64,000 nucleotides of DNA from Streptomonospora salina (GCF_014204715.1 NZ_JACHLY010000001.1:1891001-1955000); one strand, 5' to 3'. Shown: positions 1 through 8,851, numbered from the stretch's first letter. Notes: generated by a model not told the origin, from the letters alone. Made by a program: numbers and translations.

Positions 1-79
1 CCCTCCCAGTGAGGGTGTCCGGCGCATCCAGCCGTACACGGATGTCCGTTTCGCGATGAACACTGTCGCTCTTGCGCGA

Positions 80-109
80 TTGCACACAGAGCGCGCACCC
101 GTCTAACTT
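80..109 (+). promoter_or_regulatory. Putative sigma-70-type promoter of the siderophore uptake operon
   Basis: A TTGCAC -35-like hexamer (80-85) and a TAACTT -10-like hexamer (104-109) are 18 bp apart. They lie about 165 bp upstream of the lipoprotein start at 274. The -10 abuts and slightly overlaps an iron box, which is the usual geometry for repression by an iron-loaded DtxR-family regulator. Read by eye only. Confidence 0.4.
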
Positions 110-126
110 CGGCTAGGCAAACCTAA
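108..126 (+). promoter_or_regulatory. Iron box (IdeR/DmdR1-type operator)
   Basis: The 19-mer TTCGGCTAGGCAAACCTAA matches the actinobacterial iron-box consensus TTAGGTTAGGCTAACCTAA at 16 of 19 positions. It overlaps a plausible -10 element and precedes three siderophore-uptake genes. Iron-loaded IdeR/DmdR1 binding here would repress them in iron sufficiency. Confidence 0.7.
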
Positions 127-273
127 GTCCGCCCCTGCGGCCGTGGGCGCGTGCTCGGCGCATACCGAACCGGACGTCCCCGCCGACCGGCGCCCGACCC
201 GCGCGGGCCGACAGACGGCGAACAGGCCGGCCCCGAGGCCGACCGATCGGCTCGCCACAACCGAAGGGAAACC

Positions 274-1299
274 ATGCCCCGCGTTTCAAGGCTGGTCGCA
301 CTCTCCACAGCTGCACTGCTCACCGCCGGTACCGCGGCCTGCTCCCCAGCACCGTCGAGCGACGAGGACGGCGGCTCCGGCGACTGGAGCACCGTCACCG
401 TCGAGCACGCGCTCGGCACGACGAAGATCGAGTCCGAGCCCGAGCGCGTGGCGACCGTCAACTGGGCCAACCACGAAGTCCCGCTGGCTCTGGGCGTCGT
501 ACCGGTCGGTATGGCCGAGGCCAATTTCGGCGACGACGACGGCGACGGCGTACTCCCCTGGGTCGAGGAGCGGCTCGACGAGCTCGACGCCGACACCCCC
601 GTGCTGTTCGACGAGACCGACGGCATCGACTTCGAAGCCGTCGCCGATACCCGTCCCGACGTGATCCTCGCCGCGTACTCCGGGCTGACCCAGGAGGACT
701 ACGACACGCTGAGCGAGATCGCCCCCGTCGTCGCCTACCCCGAGACCGCCTGGGGGACGCCGTGGCGGGAGATGATCGAGCTGAACAGCACGGCCCTGGG
801 CATGGCGGAGGAGGGCGCACGACTCGTCACCGACATCGAAGGGCGGATCGAGGAGGCGGTCGCCGAGTACCCGGCGATCGAAGGCGACTCGGCGATGTTC
901 CTCACGCACGTGGACACCACCGACCTCAGCGAAGTCAGCTTCTACACCACCCACGACACCCGCACCCGGTTTTTCGCCGACCTCGGCCTCACGGCGCCGG
1001 AGAGCGTCGCGAGCGCGTCCGCCGAAACCGGGGAGTTCTCCCTGACCCGCAGCGCCGAGCGGGCCGACTCCTTCGACGACGTCGACATCATCGTCACCTA
1101 CGGCAGTGCGGAGCTCGTCGAAGCGCTGGAAGGCGACCCGCTGCTGTCGCAGATGCCGGCGGTGGACGACGGCGCGATCGTCAGCCTCCCCGGCGACGCC
1201 CCTCTGGGCACGGCCGCGAACCCGACCCCGCTGTCGATCTCGTGGGTCCTCGACGACTACCTGTCGCTGCTGGCCGAAGCCGCTGACGGCCAGCAGTGA
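274..1299 (+). CDS. Iron-siderophore ABC transporter substrate-binding lipoprotein
   Basis: Extracytoplasmic binding protein (about 341 aa) that captures ferric siderophores for the two permeases encoded downstream. The ATG at 274 was chosen because GAAGGGA lies just upstream. It gives a short basic N-terminus, a hydrophobic stretch and a lipobox ending at Cys23 (TAAC), so the mature protein should be lipid-anchored to the outer face of the membrane. The rest reads as a FepB/FecB-type periplasmic binding fold, with phrases such as RVATVNWANHEVPLALGVVP and RPDVILAAYSGL. Its stop overlaps the GTG of the next gene (GTGA). Substrate specificity cannot be read from the sequence. Confidence 0.93.
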   Translation: MPRVSRLVALSTAALLTAGTAACSPAPSSDEDGGSGDWSTVTVEHALGTTKIESEPERVATVNWANHEVPLALGVVPVGMAEANFGDDDGDGVLPWVEERLDELDADTPVLFDETDGIDFEAVADTRPDVILAAYSGLTQEDYDTLSEIAPVVAYPETAWGTPWREMIELNSTALGMAEEGARLVTDIEGRIEEAVAEYPAIEGDSAMFLTHVDTTDLSEVSFYTTHDTRTRFFADLGLTAPESVASASAETGEFSLTRSAERADSFDDVDIIVTYGSAELVEALEGDPLLSQMPAVDDGAIVSLPGDAPLGTAANPTPLSISWVLDDYLSLLAEAADGQQ

Positions 1300-2348
1300 C
1301 ACCGCACGCCGCACCGCCCGCACCGCCCGCGCCGGACACCGCCGGCCAGCGGCGCCCGGCGCGGGGCAGGGCCCTGTGGCTGGCAGTACTGCTGGGAGTG
1401 CTGGCCGCGCTCGTGTGGGCCTCGATCACCATCGGCTCCCGCGACGTCCCGTGGGCCGACGTCCTGGCGGCCCTGGGCGGCTCGACCGACGGCTTCGACC
1501 GGGCGGCGGTCGCCAAGCGGATCCCCCGCACCCTGCTCGCCCTCCTGGCGGGTTCCGCCCTCGCCGTATCGGGCGCCGTCATGCAGGGCGTGACCCGCAA
1601 CCCGCTGGCCGACCCGGGGATCCTGGGCGTGAACATGGGCGCCTCGCTCGCCGTCGCCGCCGGTATCGCCTACTTCGGGCTCGCCTCGGCGACCGGCTTC
1701 GTATGGGTGGCTATCGCCGGTGCGGGCGCAACCGCGGTGTTCGTCTACATGATCGGCTCGCTGGGGCGCGGCGGCGCGTCACCGCTCAAGCTCGCCCTGG
1801 CCGGCGCGGCGACCTCGGCGGCGCTCGCATCGTCCATCAGTGCGGTCGTGCTCCCGCGCGGCGACATCGCCGACGGGGTCCGCTCCTGGCAGATCGGCGG
1901 GGTCGGGGGCGGGACGTTCGACGACATCGCGCAGGTGCTCCCGTTCCTCGCGGTCGGCCTGCTCCTCGGCCTGCTGTCGGCGCGCGGGCTCAACCTCCTG
2001 GCCCTGGGTGACGACCTCGCCGCCGGACTGGGAGAACGCGTCGCGGCCGCGCGGACGACCGCCTCGGCGGCAGCCGTCGTGCTGTGCGGGGCCACCACCG
2101 CCGCCACCGGCCCGATCGGCTTCGTCGGTCTCGTCGTCCCGCACGTGTTCCGCCTCCTCGTCGGTGTCGACCACCGGTGGCTGCTCCCGTTCTCGGCGCT
2201 GGGTGGAGCCGCCCTGCTCACGGCGGCGGACATCCTCGGCCGCGTCGTGGCGCGCCCCGGCGAGATCGACGTCGGGATCGTGACCGCGCTGATCGGCGGC
2301 CCCTTCTTCATCTACATCGTCCGCCGTCAGAAGGTTCGTGACCTGTGA
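1296..2348 (+). CDS. FecCD-family siderophore ABC transporter permease, subunit 1
   Basis: Integral membrane permease of about 350 aa with multiple hydrophobic segments. FecCD hallmarks are visible: an AVMQGVTRNPLADPGILGVN loop in the first third and GFVGLVVPHVFRLLVG near the C-terminus, the coupling region for the ATPase. The GTG start overlaps the stop of the binding protein by four bases, and its own stop overlaps the next GTG in the same way, so translation of the operon is coupled. It should pair with the next permease to form the transmembrane pore. Confidence 0.94.
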   Translation: MTPHAAPPAPPAPDTAGQRRPARGRALWLAVLLGVLAALVWASITIGSRDVPWADVLAALGGSTDGFDRAAVAKRIPRTLLALLAGSALAVSGAVMQGVTRNPLADPGILGVNMGASLAVAAGIAYFGLASATGFVWVAIAGAGATAVFVYMIGSLGRGGASPLKLALAGAATSAALASSISAVVLPRGDIADGVRSWQIGGVGGGTFDDIAQVLPFLAVGLLLGLLSARGLNLLALGDDLAAGLGERVAAARTTASAAAVVLCGATTAATGPIGFVGLVVPHVFRLLVGVDHRWLLPFSALGGAALLTAADILGRVVARPGEIDVGIVTALIGGPFFIYIVRRQKVRDL

Positions 2349-3424
2349 GCACCTCCACGGCCGCTACCGTCGGCACAGCCGGATCCACCCTGGCCTCCGG
2401 GGCCTCCGGGGCCGCGCGCGCCGAGCGGAAGCGCCGCGTGCGCCGGCGCCGCACCGTGACCGCCGTCCTCGCCGCGCTGATCGTCCTCGTGTTCGCCGCG
2501 ACCCTGATGGTCGGGCGGACCTTCTACCCGCCCGGCGACGTCGCGGCGGTGATCCTCGGGCAGGACGTGCCGGGCGCATCGTTCACCGTGGGGCGGCTGC
2601 GGCTGCCGCGCGCCGTACTGGCGGTGGCGGCCGGACTGTGCTTCGGTCTCGCCGGAGTCACGTTCCAGACCATGCTGCGCAACCCGCTCGCCAGCCCGGA
2701 CATCATCGGCATCAGTTCGGGAGCCGGCGCGGCCGCGACCTTCGCGATCGTGGTGCTCTCGCTCGGCGGCACCGGGGTGTCGGTGTTCGCGATCGCGGCG
2801 GGACTGGCCGTGTCGCTGATCGTGTACGCACTGGCGTTCAAGCGCGGTACAGCCGGGACCCGGCTGATCCTGATCGGTATCGGCATCGCGGCGATGCTGG
2901 ACAGCGTCACCGCATACGTACTCGACCGGGCCGCCCAGTGGGACCTCCAGGAGGCGATGCGGTGGCTGACCGGCAGCCTCAACGGGGCCGGCTGGGGCGA
3001 CGCCGTCCCGGTCGCGGCAGCGCTGCTTGCGATCGGCCCCCTGCTGCTGTGGACGTCGCCCGACGTGGACGCGCTTCGGCTGGGCGACGAGACGGCGGCG
3101 GCCCTCGGCGTCCGGGTCGACCGGACCCGGCTCGTGGCATCCACCGGGGCGGTCGGACTCATCGCCTTCGCGATCGCCGCAACAGGACCGATCGCGTTCG
3201 TCGCCTTCCTCTCCGGCCCGATCGCCGCGCGCATCCTGGGGCCGAACGGCTCCCTGCTGGTTCCCGCCGCGCTGGTGGGCGCCCTGCTCGTGCTGGTCGC
3301 CGACCTCTGCGGCCAGTTCGCCTTCGGAACCCGCTACCCGGTCGGGGTCGTCACCGGCGTGTTGGGGGCGCCCTATCTCGTGTACCTGATCGTGCGCACC
3401 AACCGGGCGGGAGGCTCCCTGTGA
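2345..3424 (+). CDS. FecCD-family siderophore ABC transporter permease, subunit 2
   Basis: Second FecCD permease (359 aa) with an Ala/Arg-rich cytoplasmic N-terminus before the first membrane helix. Family motifs are FQTMLRNPLASPDIIGISSG and GPIAFVAFLSGPIAARILG. A GTGA overlap joins it to subunit 1. Its stop is again part of a GTGA preceded by GGGAGG, exactly where an ATPase gene would begin, but no ATPase follows. The system therefore has to use an ATPase encoded elsewhere or is impaired. Confidence 0.94.
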   Translation: MSTSTAATVGTAGSTLASGASGAARAERKRRVRRRRTVTAVLAALIVLVFAATLMVGRTFYPPGDVAAVILGQDVPGASFTVGRLRLPRAVLAVAAGLCFGLAGVTFQTMLRNPLASPDIIGISSGAGAAATFAIVVLSLGGTGVSVFAIAAGLAVSLIVYALAFKRGTAGTRLILIGIGIAAMLDSVTAYVLDRAAQWDLQEAMRWLTGSLNGAGWGDAVPVAAALLAIGPLLLWTSPDVDALRLGDETAAALGVRVDRTRLVASTGAVGLIAFAIAATGPIAFVAFLSGPIAARILGPNGSLLVPAALVGALLVLVADLCGQFAFGTRYPVGVVTGVLGAPYLVYLIVRTNRAGGSL

Positions 3425-3494
3425 GCCCACGCCCGCACCCGATGCGGCCGCGATCGGCGGCGCGTTCGTCGTCTGCCCGGTCGACCGGCCCTGA
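3421..3494 (+). other. Possible remnant of a lost siderophore-transport ATPase gene
   Basis: A GTG at 3421 overlaps the permease stop and has a good GGGAGG ribosome site, but its reading frame shows no ATPase motifs. The alternative frame from 3423 to a TGA at 3492-3494 has strongly G/C-biased third codon positions (24 codons, ending FVVCPVDRP) and looks like a leftover coding tail. The rest of the 306 bp up to the next gene holds only a terminator hairpin. A large internal deletion of a fecE/fepC-type gene would explain this; it is inference. Confidence 0.3.
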
Positions 3495-3561
3495 AGCTCC
3501 CCGAGAGCGGCAGGCGTGCCCCGGCCGTTCCCGCGTCCGGCAGCGCGGACGCCGAAGTAGC

Positions 3562-3589
3562 AGCACCGGCCGCGGAAGGGGCCGGTGCT
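3562..3589 (+). terminator. Terminator of the siderophore uptake operon
   Basis: Perfect 10-bp stem (AGCACCGGCC / GGCCGGTGCT) with an 8-nt loop, 137 bp after the last permease stop. Confidence 0.6.
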
Positions 3590-3790
3590 TCCGGCGGTGC
3601 GGGGCTCGACGGCGGCGGGGCCGGCCTCCCGGCCGGTCACGATGTCCAGTCTGCTGCACATCCCGGGCCCCGCCTGCGGGCGGGTGGAGCGGGCAGTCTG
3701 CGCCGCTGTCCGCGAGGGCCCGGTCTCCTAATGTCGTCTCCAGTCAGCACAGCCCCCGGAAGACGACCGAAACGACGAGGAGACGGCTCC

Positions 3791-5767
3791 GTGCCACCAC
3801 GAATCCACCCCCTGCTCTCCCTCTGCGCGGCGACGGCACTGGCCGTCGCCGTCGCCGCACCGTCGGCTCCGGCAGCCGCCGACGACGACGCCGCATCGGC
3901 CCCCGCGGCCGACCCCACCGCCGCCGAGGTCGAGACCTTCCTGAACGAGCGCGTCCCCGAACTGCTGAAGGAGAACGAGGTCCCCGGCGCCGCCGTGTCG
4001 GTCGTCGACGGCGGACAGCGGGTCTACGCGGGCGGGTACGGCGACGCCGACGCCGCCGAGGGCACGCCGGTCGACCCCGCCGAGACGTCGTTCCCGATGG
4101 CGTCGGTGAGCAAATCCTTCACCGCGACCGCGGTCATGCAGCTCGCGGAGTCCGGCGAGGTCGACCTGGACACCGACGTCAACGAGTATCTGCCCGGCGG
4201 CGCGCAGCTCCCCGACACCTACCCGGGCGACCCGGTGACGCTGCACCACCTGCTCACCCACACCGCCGGGTTCGAGGAGAGCGTGGTCGGGATGGCCACC
4301 GACTCCGCCGAAACCATGCTGCCGCTGAAGGGCTACCTTTCGACCTATCAGCCTGAGCGTGTCCACCCGCCCGGCCGGTTCGTCTCCTACTCCAACTACG
4401 GCACCTCACTGGTCGGCCTGGTCGTGCAAGAGGTATCCGGAGTGCCCTTCGCGGATTACCTCGACGAGAACGTCTTCGGGCCGCTGGGCATGGAGCACAG
4501 CGGCTTCATGCCCCCCGATCAGGCCGCCGAGCGATTCACGGTGCCCACGCTCCACGGCGCGACCCCGGAAACCGTTTCGGAGCCGCTGTTCGTCAACCAG
4601 AGCCCGGCCGGCGCCGGCTACGCCACGGCGACCGACATGTCGGACTTCATGCTCGCCATGCTCGGCGACGGCGCCTATGACGGCGCCCGTGTCCTCTCCG
4701 CGGAGAGCACTCAGGCGATGCTGACCAAGCAGGAGAGCCTCCACCCCGGGGTGGCGGGTGCCGGCTACGGCACGTGGGACAAGTCCCGCCAGGGCCCCCG
4801 GACCGTCGGGCACAGCGGCGACCTGCACGGCGCGCACACCGAGTGGGCCGTGGTCCCCGAGCTCGGCTTCGGCGTCTACGTCGCGGTGAACGGCGACGGC
4901 ACCTCCGCGAATCCGCTGAAGGACGCCCGCGCGCAGATCCTGGACGCGGTGCTCGACGAGTTCGCCGGGCCCGATACCGCCTCGGGCGGCGCCGGCGTGG
5001 CAGACGACGGCAGCGATCAGGCGGCAAGCGCCGCCGACGGCCCGCTGGACCGCTACGCCGGCACCTACGTCTCCACTCGCAACAGCGAGAACGACGCCTC
5101 CGCGGCCCTGGAAGTCCAGGACCAGACCTCCGTCTCGGTGACCGGCGCCGGCACGCTGCACACGTCCAACAGCTACCTCGGCGAGACCGACTGGACGTCC
5201 GTGGAACCGGGGCTGTTCGTCTCCGACGGCGGGGAGCGTCTGGCCTTCGACGAGGCCGGCGGCGAGGTCATCGGCCTGTCCTTCGGCTCGCTGGCGCCCC
5301 AGGCCTACGAGAAGGTCGCCTGGTACGACGCGCCGAACCTGCGCTTCGCCGGGGCCGGTGCGGCGCTGCTGGTCATGTGCTCGCTGCTCGCGTGGCCGGT
5401 GATCGCTCTGGTGCGACGGATCCGCGGCACGTCCCGGCAGCGCTCGGCCGGCACCCGCACCGCGGCGGCGCTGGCAGCGGCAGCACTGGCGATCTGCGCC
5501 GGCTACCTCGGATTCTTGATCACGCTGCTGGGCGACAGCGACCTGCTGGAGAACCTGTTGTTCACCGGGTCGCCGCTGCTGACCCTGCCGCTGACCGCGG
5601 CCGGGCTCGTCGCGGTGGCGATGGTGGTCGCCGCGGCCCTGTCCTGGTTCCGCCGCTGGTGGAACCTCGCGGGCCGGATCCACTACACGCTGGTGACCCT
5701 TGCGCTGTGCCAGTTCGTGAACGTCGCCGCCGCCTACAACCTGGTCTGGCTGCCTCCGGCGGCCTGA
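3791..5767 (+). CDS. Secreted/membrane-anchored serine hydrolase of the beta-lactamase (class C/AmpH-like) family
   Basis: About 658 aa. The GTG at 3791 was chosen over an ATG at 3731 because GAGGAG precedes it and it begins directly with a signal peptide (cleavage near APAAADDD). The catalytic motifs of penicillin-recognising serine hydrolases are all present: SVSK (Ser105, Lys108), YSN (Tyr200, Asn202) and HSG (His341 to Gly343, the KTG equivalent). After the hydrolase domain and a spacer come four hydrophobic helices in the last ~150 residues, so the enzyme domain is tethered outside the membrane. Members act as D-aminopeptidases, esterases or carboxypeptidases; the substrate here is unknown. 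It stands alone, followed by a strong terminator. Confidence 0.88.
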   Translation: MPPRIHPLLSLCAATALAVAVAAPSAPAAADDDAASAPAADPTAAEVETFLNERVPELLKENEVPGAAVSVVDGGQRVYAGGYGDADAAEGTPVDPAETSFPMASVSKSFTATAVMQLAESGEVDLDTDVNEYLPGGAQLPDTYPGDPVTLHHLLTHTAGFEESVVGMATDSAETMLPLKGYLSTYQPERVHPPGRFVSYSNYGTSLVGLVVQEVSGVPFADYLDENVFGPLGMEHSGFMPPDQAAERFTVPTLHGATPETVSEPLFVNQSPAGAGYATATDMSDFMLAMLGDGAYDGARVLSAESTQAMLTKQESLHPGVAGAGYGTWDKSRQGPRTVGHSGDLHGAHTEWAVVPELGFGVYVAVNGDGTSANPLKDARAQILDAVLDEFAGPDTASGGAGVADDGSDQAASAADGPLDRYAGTYVSTRNSENDASAALEVQDQTSVSVTGAGTLHTSNSYLGETDWTSVEPGLFVSDGGERLAFDEAGGEVIGLSFGSLAPQAYEKVAWYDAPNLRFAGAGAALLVMCSLLAWPVIALVRRIRGTSRQRSAGTRTAAALAAAALAICAGYLGFLITLLGDSDLLENLLFTGSPLLTLPLTAAGLVAVAMVVAAALSWFRRWWNLAGRIHYTLVTLALCQFVNVAAAYNLVWLPPAA

Positions 5768-5787
5768 CTGCGAAGCGCCGTCCCTAC

Positions 5788-5825
5788 CGTGTGGGCACGC
5801 CGGAGCGCCCCGGCGTGCCCACACG
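5788..5825. terminator. Strong bidirectional terminator between convergent genes
   Basis: Perfect 15-bp stem (5788-5802 with 5811-5825) and an 8-nt loop. It lies 20 bp after the serine hydrolase stop and about 100 bp after the stop of the convergent SUKH gene. Confidence 0.75.
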
Positions 5826-5922
5826 ATCGTCAGCGCACCCGCGCCGGCACCCGGGCTTGATCCCCGTCCGACAGGCCGTTCCGGTCATCCGCCGGCTCCC
5901 GGACGCCACCCGCCCCGCCCGG

Positions 5923-6456
5923 TCACGCGAACGACTCCGAATACAACTCGTCCTGCTGCTCGTGATCTGTTTCGAGACAGCCGTCACCTCGAACATAAAA
6001 GGCGCCGGCCGAATAGCATCTGTTGAAGAACGAAACCATCCGCCCCAAGCTTGGAAATTCGACTTCGGTCGGCTCGCCCTTGAGAACGCCCGCCACCGCC
6101 GGCGCCCCGCCCGGCTCCCACACAGCCGCATACATATCCGCCCCGCCGCCGACGAGAACCGGCACCCAGTGTTCGCCTAGGACCGGATCTCCTGCATACG
6201 CCGGTTTCAAGCCGACCGCCTCGTCCAATGAAACCGGGGCGTATCCTGGGATCATATTTGTACTGCCTTGGTCCTGCCCGGGATGGATCTCGATCCCGCC
6301 ACACCAGCCGAACCACGTCACGACTTCTTCCGGGACCTGTGGCCCAAGGTGTTCTGCAACCCGGGAAGAGCTGCTTCCCGGGGCGATCCACCGGGCCACC
6401 GGACGCTCCAGCTCGTTCAACGCACCTAGGAGTGCACCGAGCTCGCGCGAAAGCAT
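5923..6456 (-). CDS. SMI1/KNR4 (SUKH) family protein
   Basis: 177 aa. The WFGWCGGIEIHPG segment, the SLDEAVGL helix and the HWVPVLVGGGADMYAAVW strand are typical of the SUKH superfamily, many of which are immunity proteins against contact-dependent or polymorphic toxins. The ATG at 6456 has AAGGGG four bases upstream. Base composition is visibly less GC-rich than its neighbours, especially at the C-terminal end, suggesting horizontal acquisition. No toxin gene is adjacent, so its partner, if any, is not in this window. The immunity role is a family-level inference only. Confidence 0.72.
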   Translation of the reverse strand: MLSRELGALLGALNELERPVARWIAPGSSSSRVAEHLGPQVPEEVVTWFGWCGGIEIHPGQDQGSTNMIPGYAPVSLDEAVGLKPAYAGDPVLGEHWVPVLVGGGADMYAAVWEPGGAPAVAGVLKGEPTEVEFPSLGRMVSFFNRCYSAGAFYVRGDGCLETDHEQQDELYSESFA

Positions 6457-6509
6457 TCAACCCCTTCAACAGGACCTCGTCCGATGCACCGGGACCGTCT
6501 CCGCGAAGC

Positions 6510-7169
6510 TCAGGCGCGGGCCACTCCCACGGGGCAGGTGGCGCCGGTCTCGCCGAGACCGCAGTAGCCGTTGGGGTTCTTGGCGTCGGAGAGGTACTGC
6601 TGGTGGTAGCCCTCCGCGAAGTAGAACGGGCCGGCCGGGGCGATCTCGGTGGTGATCGCGCCGTAGCCCGCCTCGGTCAGGACCCGCTGGAACGCGTCGC
6701 GGGAGGACTCCGCCGCCTGCCTCTGGGTCTCGCCGTGGCAGAGGACGGCCGAGCGGTACTGGGTTCCCGTGTCGTTGCCCTGGCGCATGCCCTGGGTGGG
6801 GTCGTGGTTCTCCCAGAAGACCTTGAGCAGGTCGGTGTAGGAGATGACGGCGGGATCGAAGACCACCCGCACGGCCTCGGTGTGGCCCGTGCGGCCGCTG
6901 CACACCTCTTCGTAGGTGGGGTTGGGGGTGTAGCCGCCGGCGTAGCCCACGGCCGTGGCGACGATGCCGCCGCCGGCGCCGATCTCCCAGAACGCGCGTT
7001 CGGCGCCCCAGAAGCAGCCCATGCCGAATTCGGCGATCTCGCTGCCCTCGGGGTAGGGCGGGGCCAGAGGCGTGCCGAGCACCTCGTGGCGCTCGGGTAC
7101 CGGCATCGTGGCGTCCCGGCCGGGCAGTGCCTGCTCCGGCGTGACCATGGTCATCTGCGTACCGAACAT
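6510..7169 (-). CDS. msrA: Peptide-methionine (S)-S-oxide reductase MsrA
   Basis: Repairs oxidised methionine (S epimer) in proteins using thioredoxin. 219 aa, the usual bacterial length. The active-site motif GCFWG with catalytic Cys52 is present, followed by the expected GYAGG and [12 protein letters not shown] blocks and YHQQYL near the C-terminus. The ATG at 7169 has GGAGG very close; starts at 7154 or 7148 are possible. It is divergent from rarD (103 bp apart). Confidence 0.96.
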   Translation of the reverse strand: MFGTQMTMVTPEQALPGRDATMPVPERHEVLGTPLAPPYPEGSEIAEFGMGCFWGAERAFWEIGAGGGIVATAVGYAGGYTPNPTYEEVCSGRTGHTEAVRVVFDPAVISYTDLLKVFWENHDPTQGMRQGNDTGTQYRSAVLCHGETQRQAAESSRDAFQRVLTEAGYGAITTEIAPAGPFYFAEGYHQQYLSDAKNPNGYCGLGETGATCPVGVARA

Positions 7170-7272
7170 GCCTCCAGGCTACCCGGCGGGCCAAGCGCCC
7201 TCCGGGCCGCTACCGCCGAGCGGAGGCGAAAACGAATAGTCATGGGATGAATCGTGGCTTACGCTTGCCCGC

Positions 7273-8211
7273 GTGCCTGAATCCAACCGCGGTGTGCTCC
7301 TGGGCGCCGGCGCATACCTGATGTGGGGCCTGTCCACTCTCTACTGGCCGCTCGTATCCGCCGCCGGAGCCGGCGAGGTGATCGCCCACCGCATGGTCTG
7401 GTCCCTGCTGGCCGTGCTCGCGGTACTCGCACTGCGCGCGCACTGGCGGTGGTTCCTGCCGCTGCTGCGCCGACCGCGCCGCCTGGCGATGCTGGCCGGG
7501 GCCGCAGCGGTGATCTCGGTGAACTGGGGCCTGTTCGTCTACACCGTCAACAGCGGACAGACCAGCCAGGCGGCCCTGGGCTACTTCATCAATCCGCTGG
7601 TGAGCGTGCTGGTCGGGGTGGTGTTCTTCGCCGAACGGCTGCGCCGCGCCCAGGCGGTGGCGGTGACGCTGGGCGCCGTCGCCGTCGCGGTGCTGAGCGT
7701 GGCCTACGGCGGCGTGCCGTGGCTGTCGCTGGGGATGGCGTTCTCCTTCGCCACCTACGGCGCGCTGAAGAAGCTCGTCGGGCTGGACGGGGTGGAGAGC
7801 CTCGCGGCCGAGACCCTGCTGCTGTTCCTGCCGGCCGGCGCCTACATCGTGTTCCTGCAGGCCGCCGGCGCGGGCACGTTCGTCGAGGTCTCGCCTTGGC
7901 ACACCGCGGCGCTGGTGGGATCGGGGCTCGTCACCGCCATGCCGCTGCTGGCGTTCGGCGCCGCGGCCAGCCGCATCCCGCTGAGCATGCTGGGACTGCT
8001 GCAGTTCATCGTCCCGGTGATGCAGTTCCTGTTCGCTTGGCTCGTGTTCGAGGAAGCGATGCCGCTCAGCCGGTGGGCCGGTTTCGCGATCGTCTGGTGC
8101 GCGCTCGTGGTGTTCGTGACCGACATGCTCCGGCACAACTCCCGCACGCGCCACGCCGCACGGGCGGCGGAACCCGACCCGTCCCCGGACGGACACGCGC
8201 CGCGGAGGTGA
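7273..8211 (+). CDS. rarD: RarD-type EamA/DMT-superfamily transporter
   Basis: 312-aa membrane protein with about ten hydrophobic helices. The opening GVLLGAGAYLMWGLSTLYW and the EVIAHRMVWS motif are diagnostic of the RarD subgroup of drug/metabolite transporters. Substrate is not established for the family. The GTG at 7273 has no clear ribosome site and may be translated from a very short leader. The tail ends in a basic, Pro-rich stretch. Confidence 0.9.
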   Translation: MPESNRGVLLGAGAYLMWGLSTLYWPLVSAAGAGEVIAHRMVWSLLAVLAVLALRAHWRWFLPLLRRPRRLAMLAGAAAVISVNWGLFVYTVNSGQTSQAALGYFINPLVSVLVGVVFFAERLRRAQAVAVTLGAVAVAVLSVAYGGVPWLSLGMAFSFATYGALKKLVGLDGVESLAAETLLLFLPAGAYIVFLQAAGAGTFVEVSPWHTAALVGSGLVTAMPLLAFGAAASRIPLSMLGLLQFIVPVMQFLFAWLVFEEAMPLSRWAGFAIVWCALVVFVTDMLRHNSRTRHAARAAEPDPSPDGHAPRR

Positions 8212-8274
8212 GAGCGGCGCTGCGGACACCGCGGGCGTCCCGCGACGGCCGCCGCCGACACGCGCGTCCCGGCC

Positions 8275-8292
8275 CCGGCCCGCACGGGCCGG
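8275..8292. terminator. Hairpin between convergent rarD and PRC-barrel genes
   Basis: 8-bp perfect inverted repeat (CCGGCCCG / CGGGCCGG) with a minimal loop, in the 91-bp gap between two convergent stops. Very GC-rich, so formation is plausible, but no U-tract follows. Confidence 0.4.
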
Positions 8293-8302
8293 CACGCCGT
8301 CT

Positions 8303-8851
8303 TCAGGCGCCGCCGGGGCGGTCCCGGTGGTGCTGGCTGCCGCCCTCCCAGAACCAGTCGCCCTCGGCCTGCGCCGGTTGCGGCCCGTCGTCCGCGGGCT
8401 CCCAGATCGGCCCCGTTTCGGATCGGTGCCGGCGACCGGCCGCGGCCGGGACCCCCGCCGACTGCGGCCCGTCCGGCTCGGGGCGCGCGTGCCGACCGCG
8501 CGGGCGGGCCGCCTCCTCGGGGACGCGCTGTCCCGGGACCTCGGGATTCAGACCGTAGTGCGCATAGACGCGGTCCTCCTGCTCGACCGAGATGTGCTGG
8601 TCCACGTCGAAGCTCGGCGCGTCCTTGATCCTGCTGCGGGACCAGGGCACCTGCAGCGAGTCGTCAGCCATCTCCGCGCCGACCAGCGGAACGAGGTTCT
8701 CGCGCGAGCCGAACAGGCCCGTGCGCACCGTGATCCACGTGGCCGCATCGGTCCGGTCGTCGTAGAAGACCTGACCGATCTTGCCGACGGCCGCGCCGTC
8801 CTTGTCGACCAGGCGGTGCCCGATCATCCGCTGGGTCTCCATCGCTGCCAC
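8303..8851 (-). CDS. PRC-barrel domain protein
   Basis: 182 aa. The N-terminal ~100 residues form a PRC-barrel (IGHRLVDKDGAAVGKIGQVF, then WITVRTGLFGSRENLVPL), a small beta-barrel found in RNA-processing and stress-associated proteins. The C-terminal ~80 residues are charged, Pro/Arg-rich and apparently disordered. Translation could start at the ATG at 8851 or three codons later. Such proteins are common in actinobacteria and are often stress-induced; no specific partner is visible. The 204 bp upstream (8852-9055) shows no gene. Confidence 0.85.
   Translation of the reverse strand: MAAMETQRMIGHRLVDKDGAAVGKIGQVFYDDRTDAATWITVRTGLFGSRENLVPLVGAEMADDSLQVPWSRSRIKDAPSFDVDQHISVEQEDRVYAHYGLNPEVPGQRVPEEAARPRGRHARPEPDGPQSAGVPAAAGRRHRSETGPIWEPADDGPQPAQAEGDWFWEGGSQHHRDRPGGA

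Noticed and set aside
2338-4356. A 672-codon plus-strand frame spanning the permease and hydrolase genes
   Set aside because: It overlaps two well-supported genes out of frame and crosses a terminator hairpin; Arg/Pro-rich composition is that of a shifted frame.
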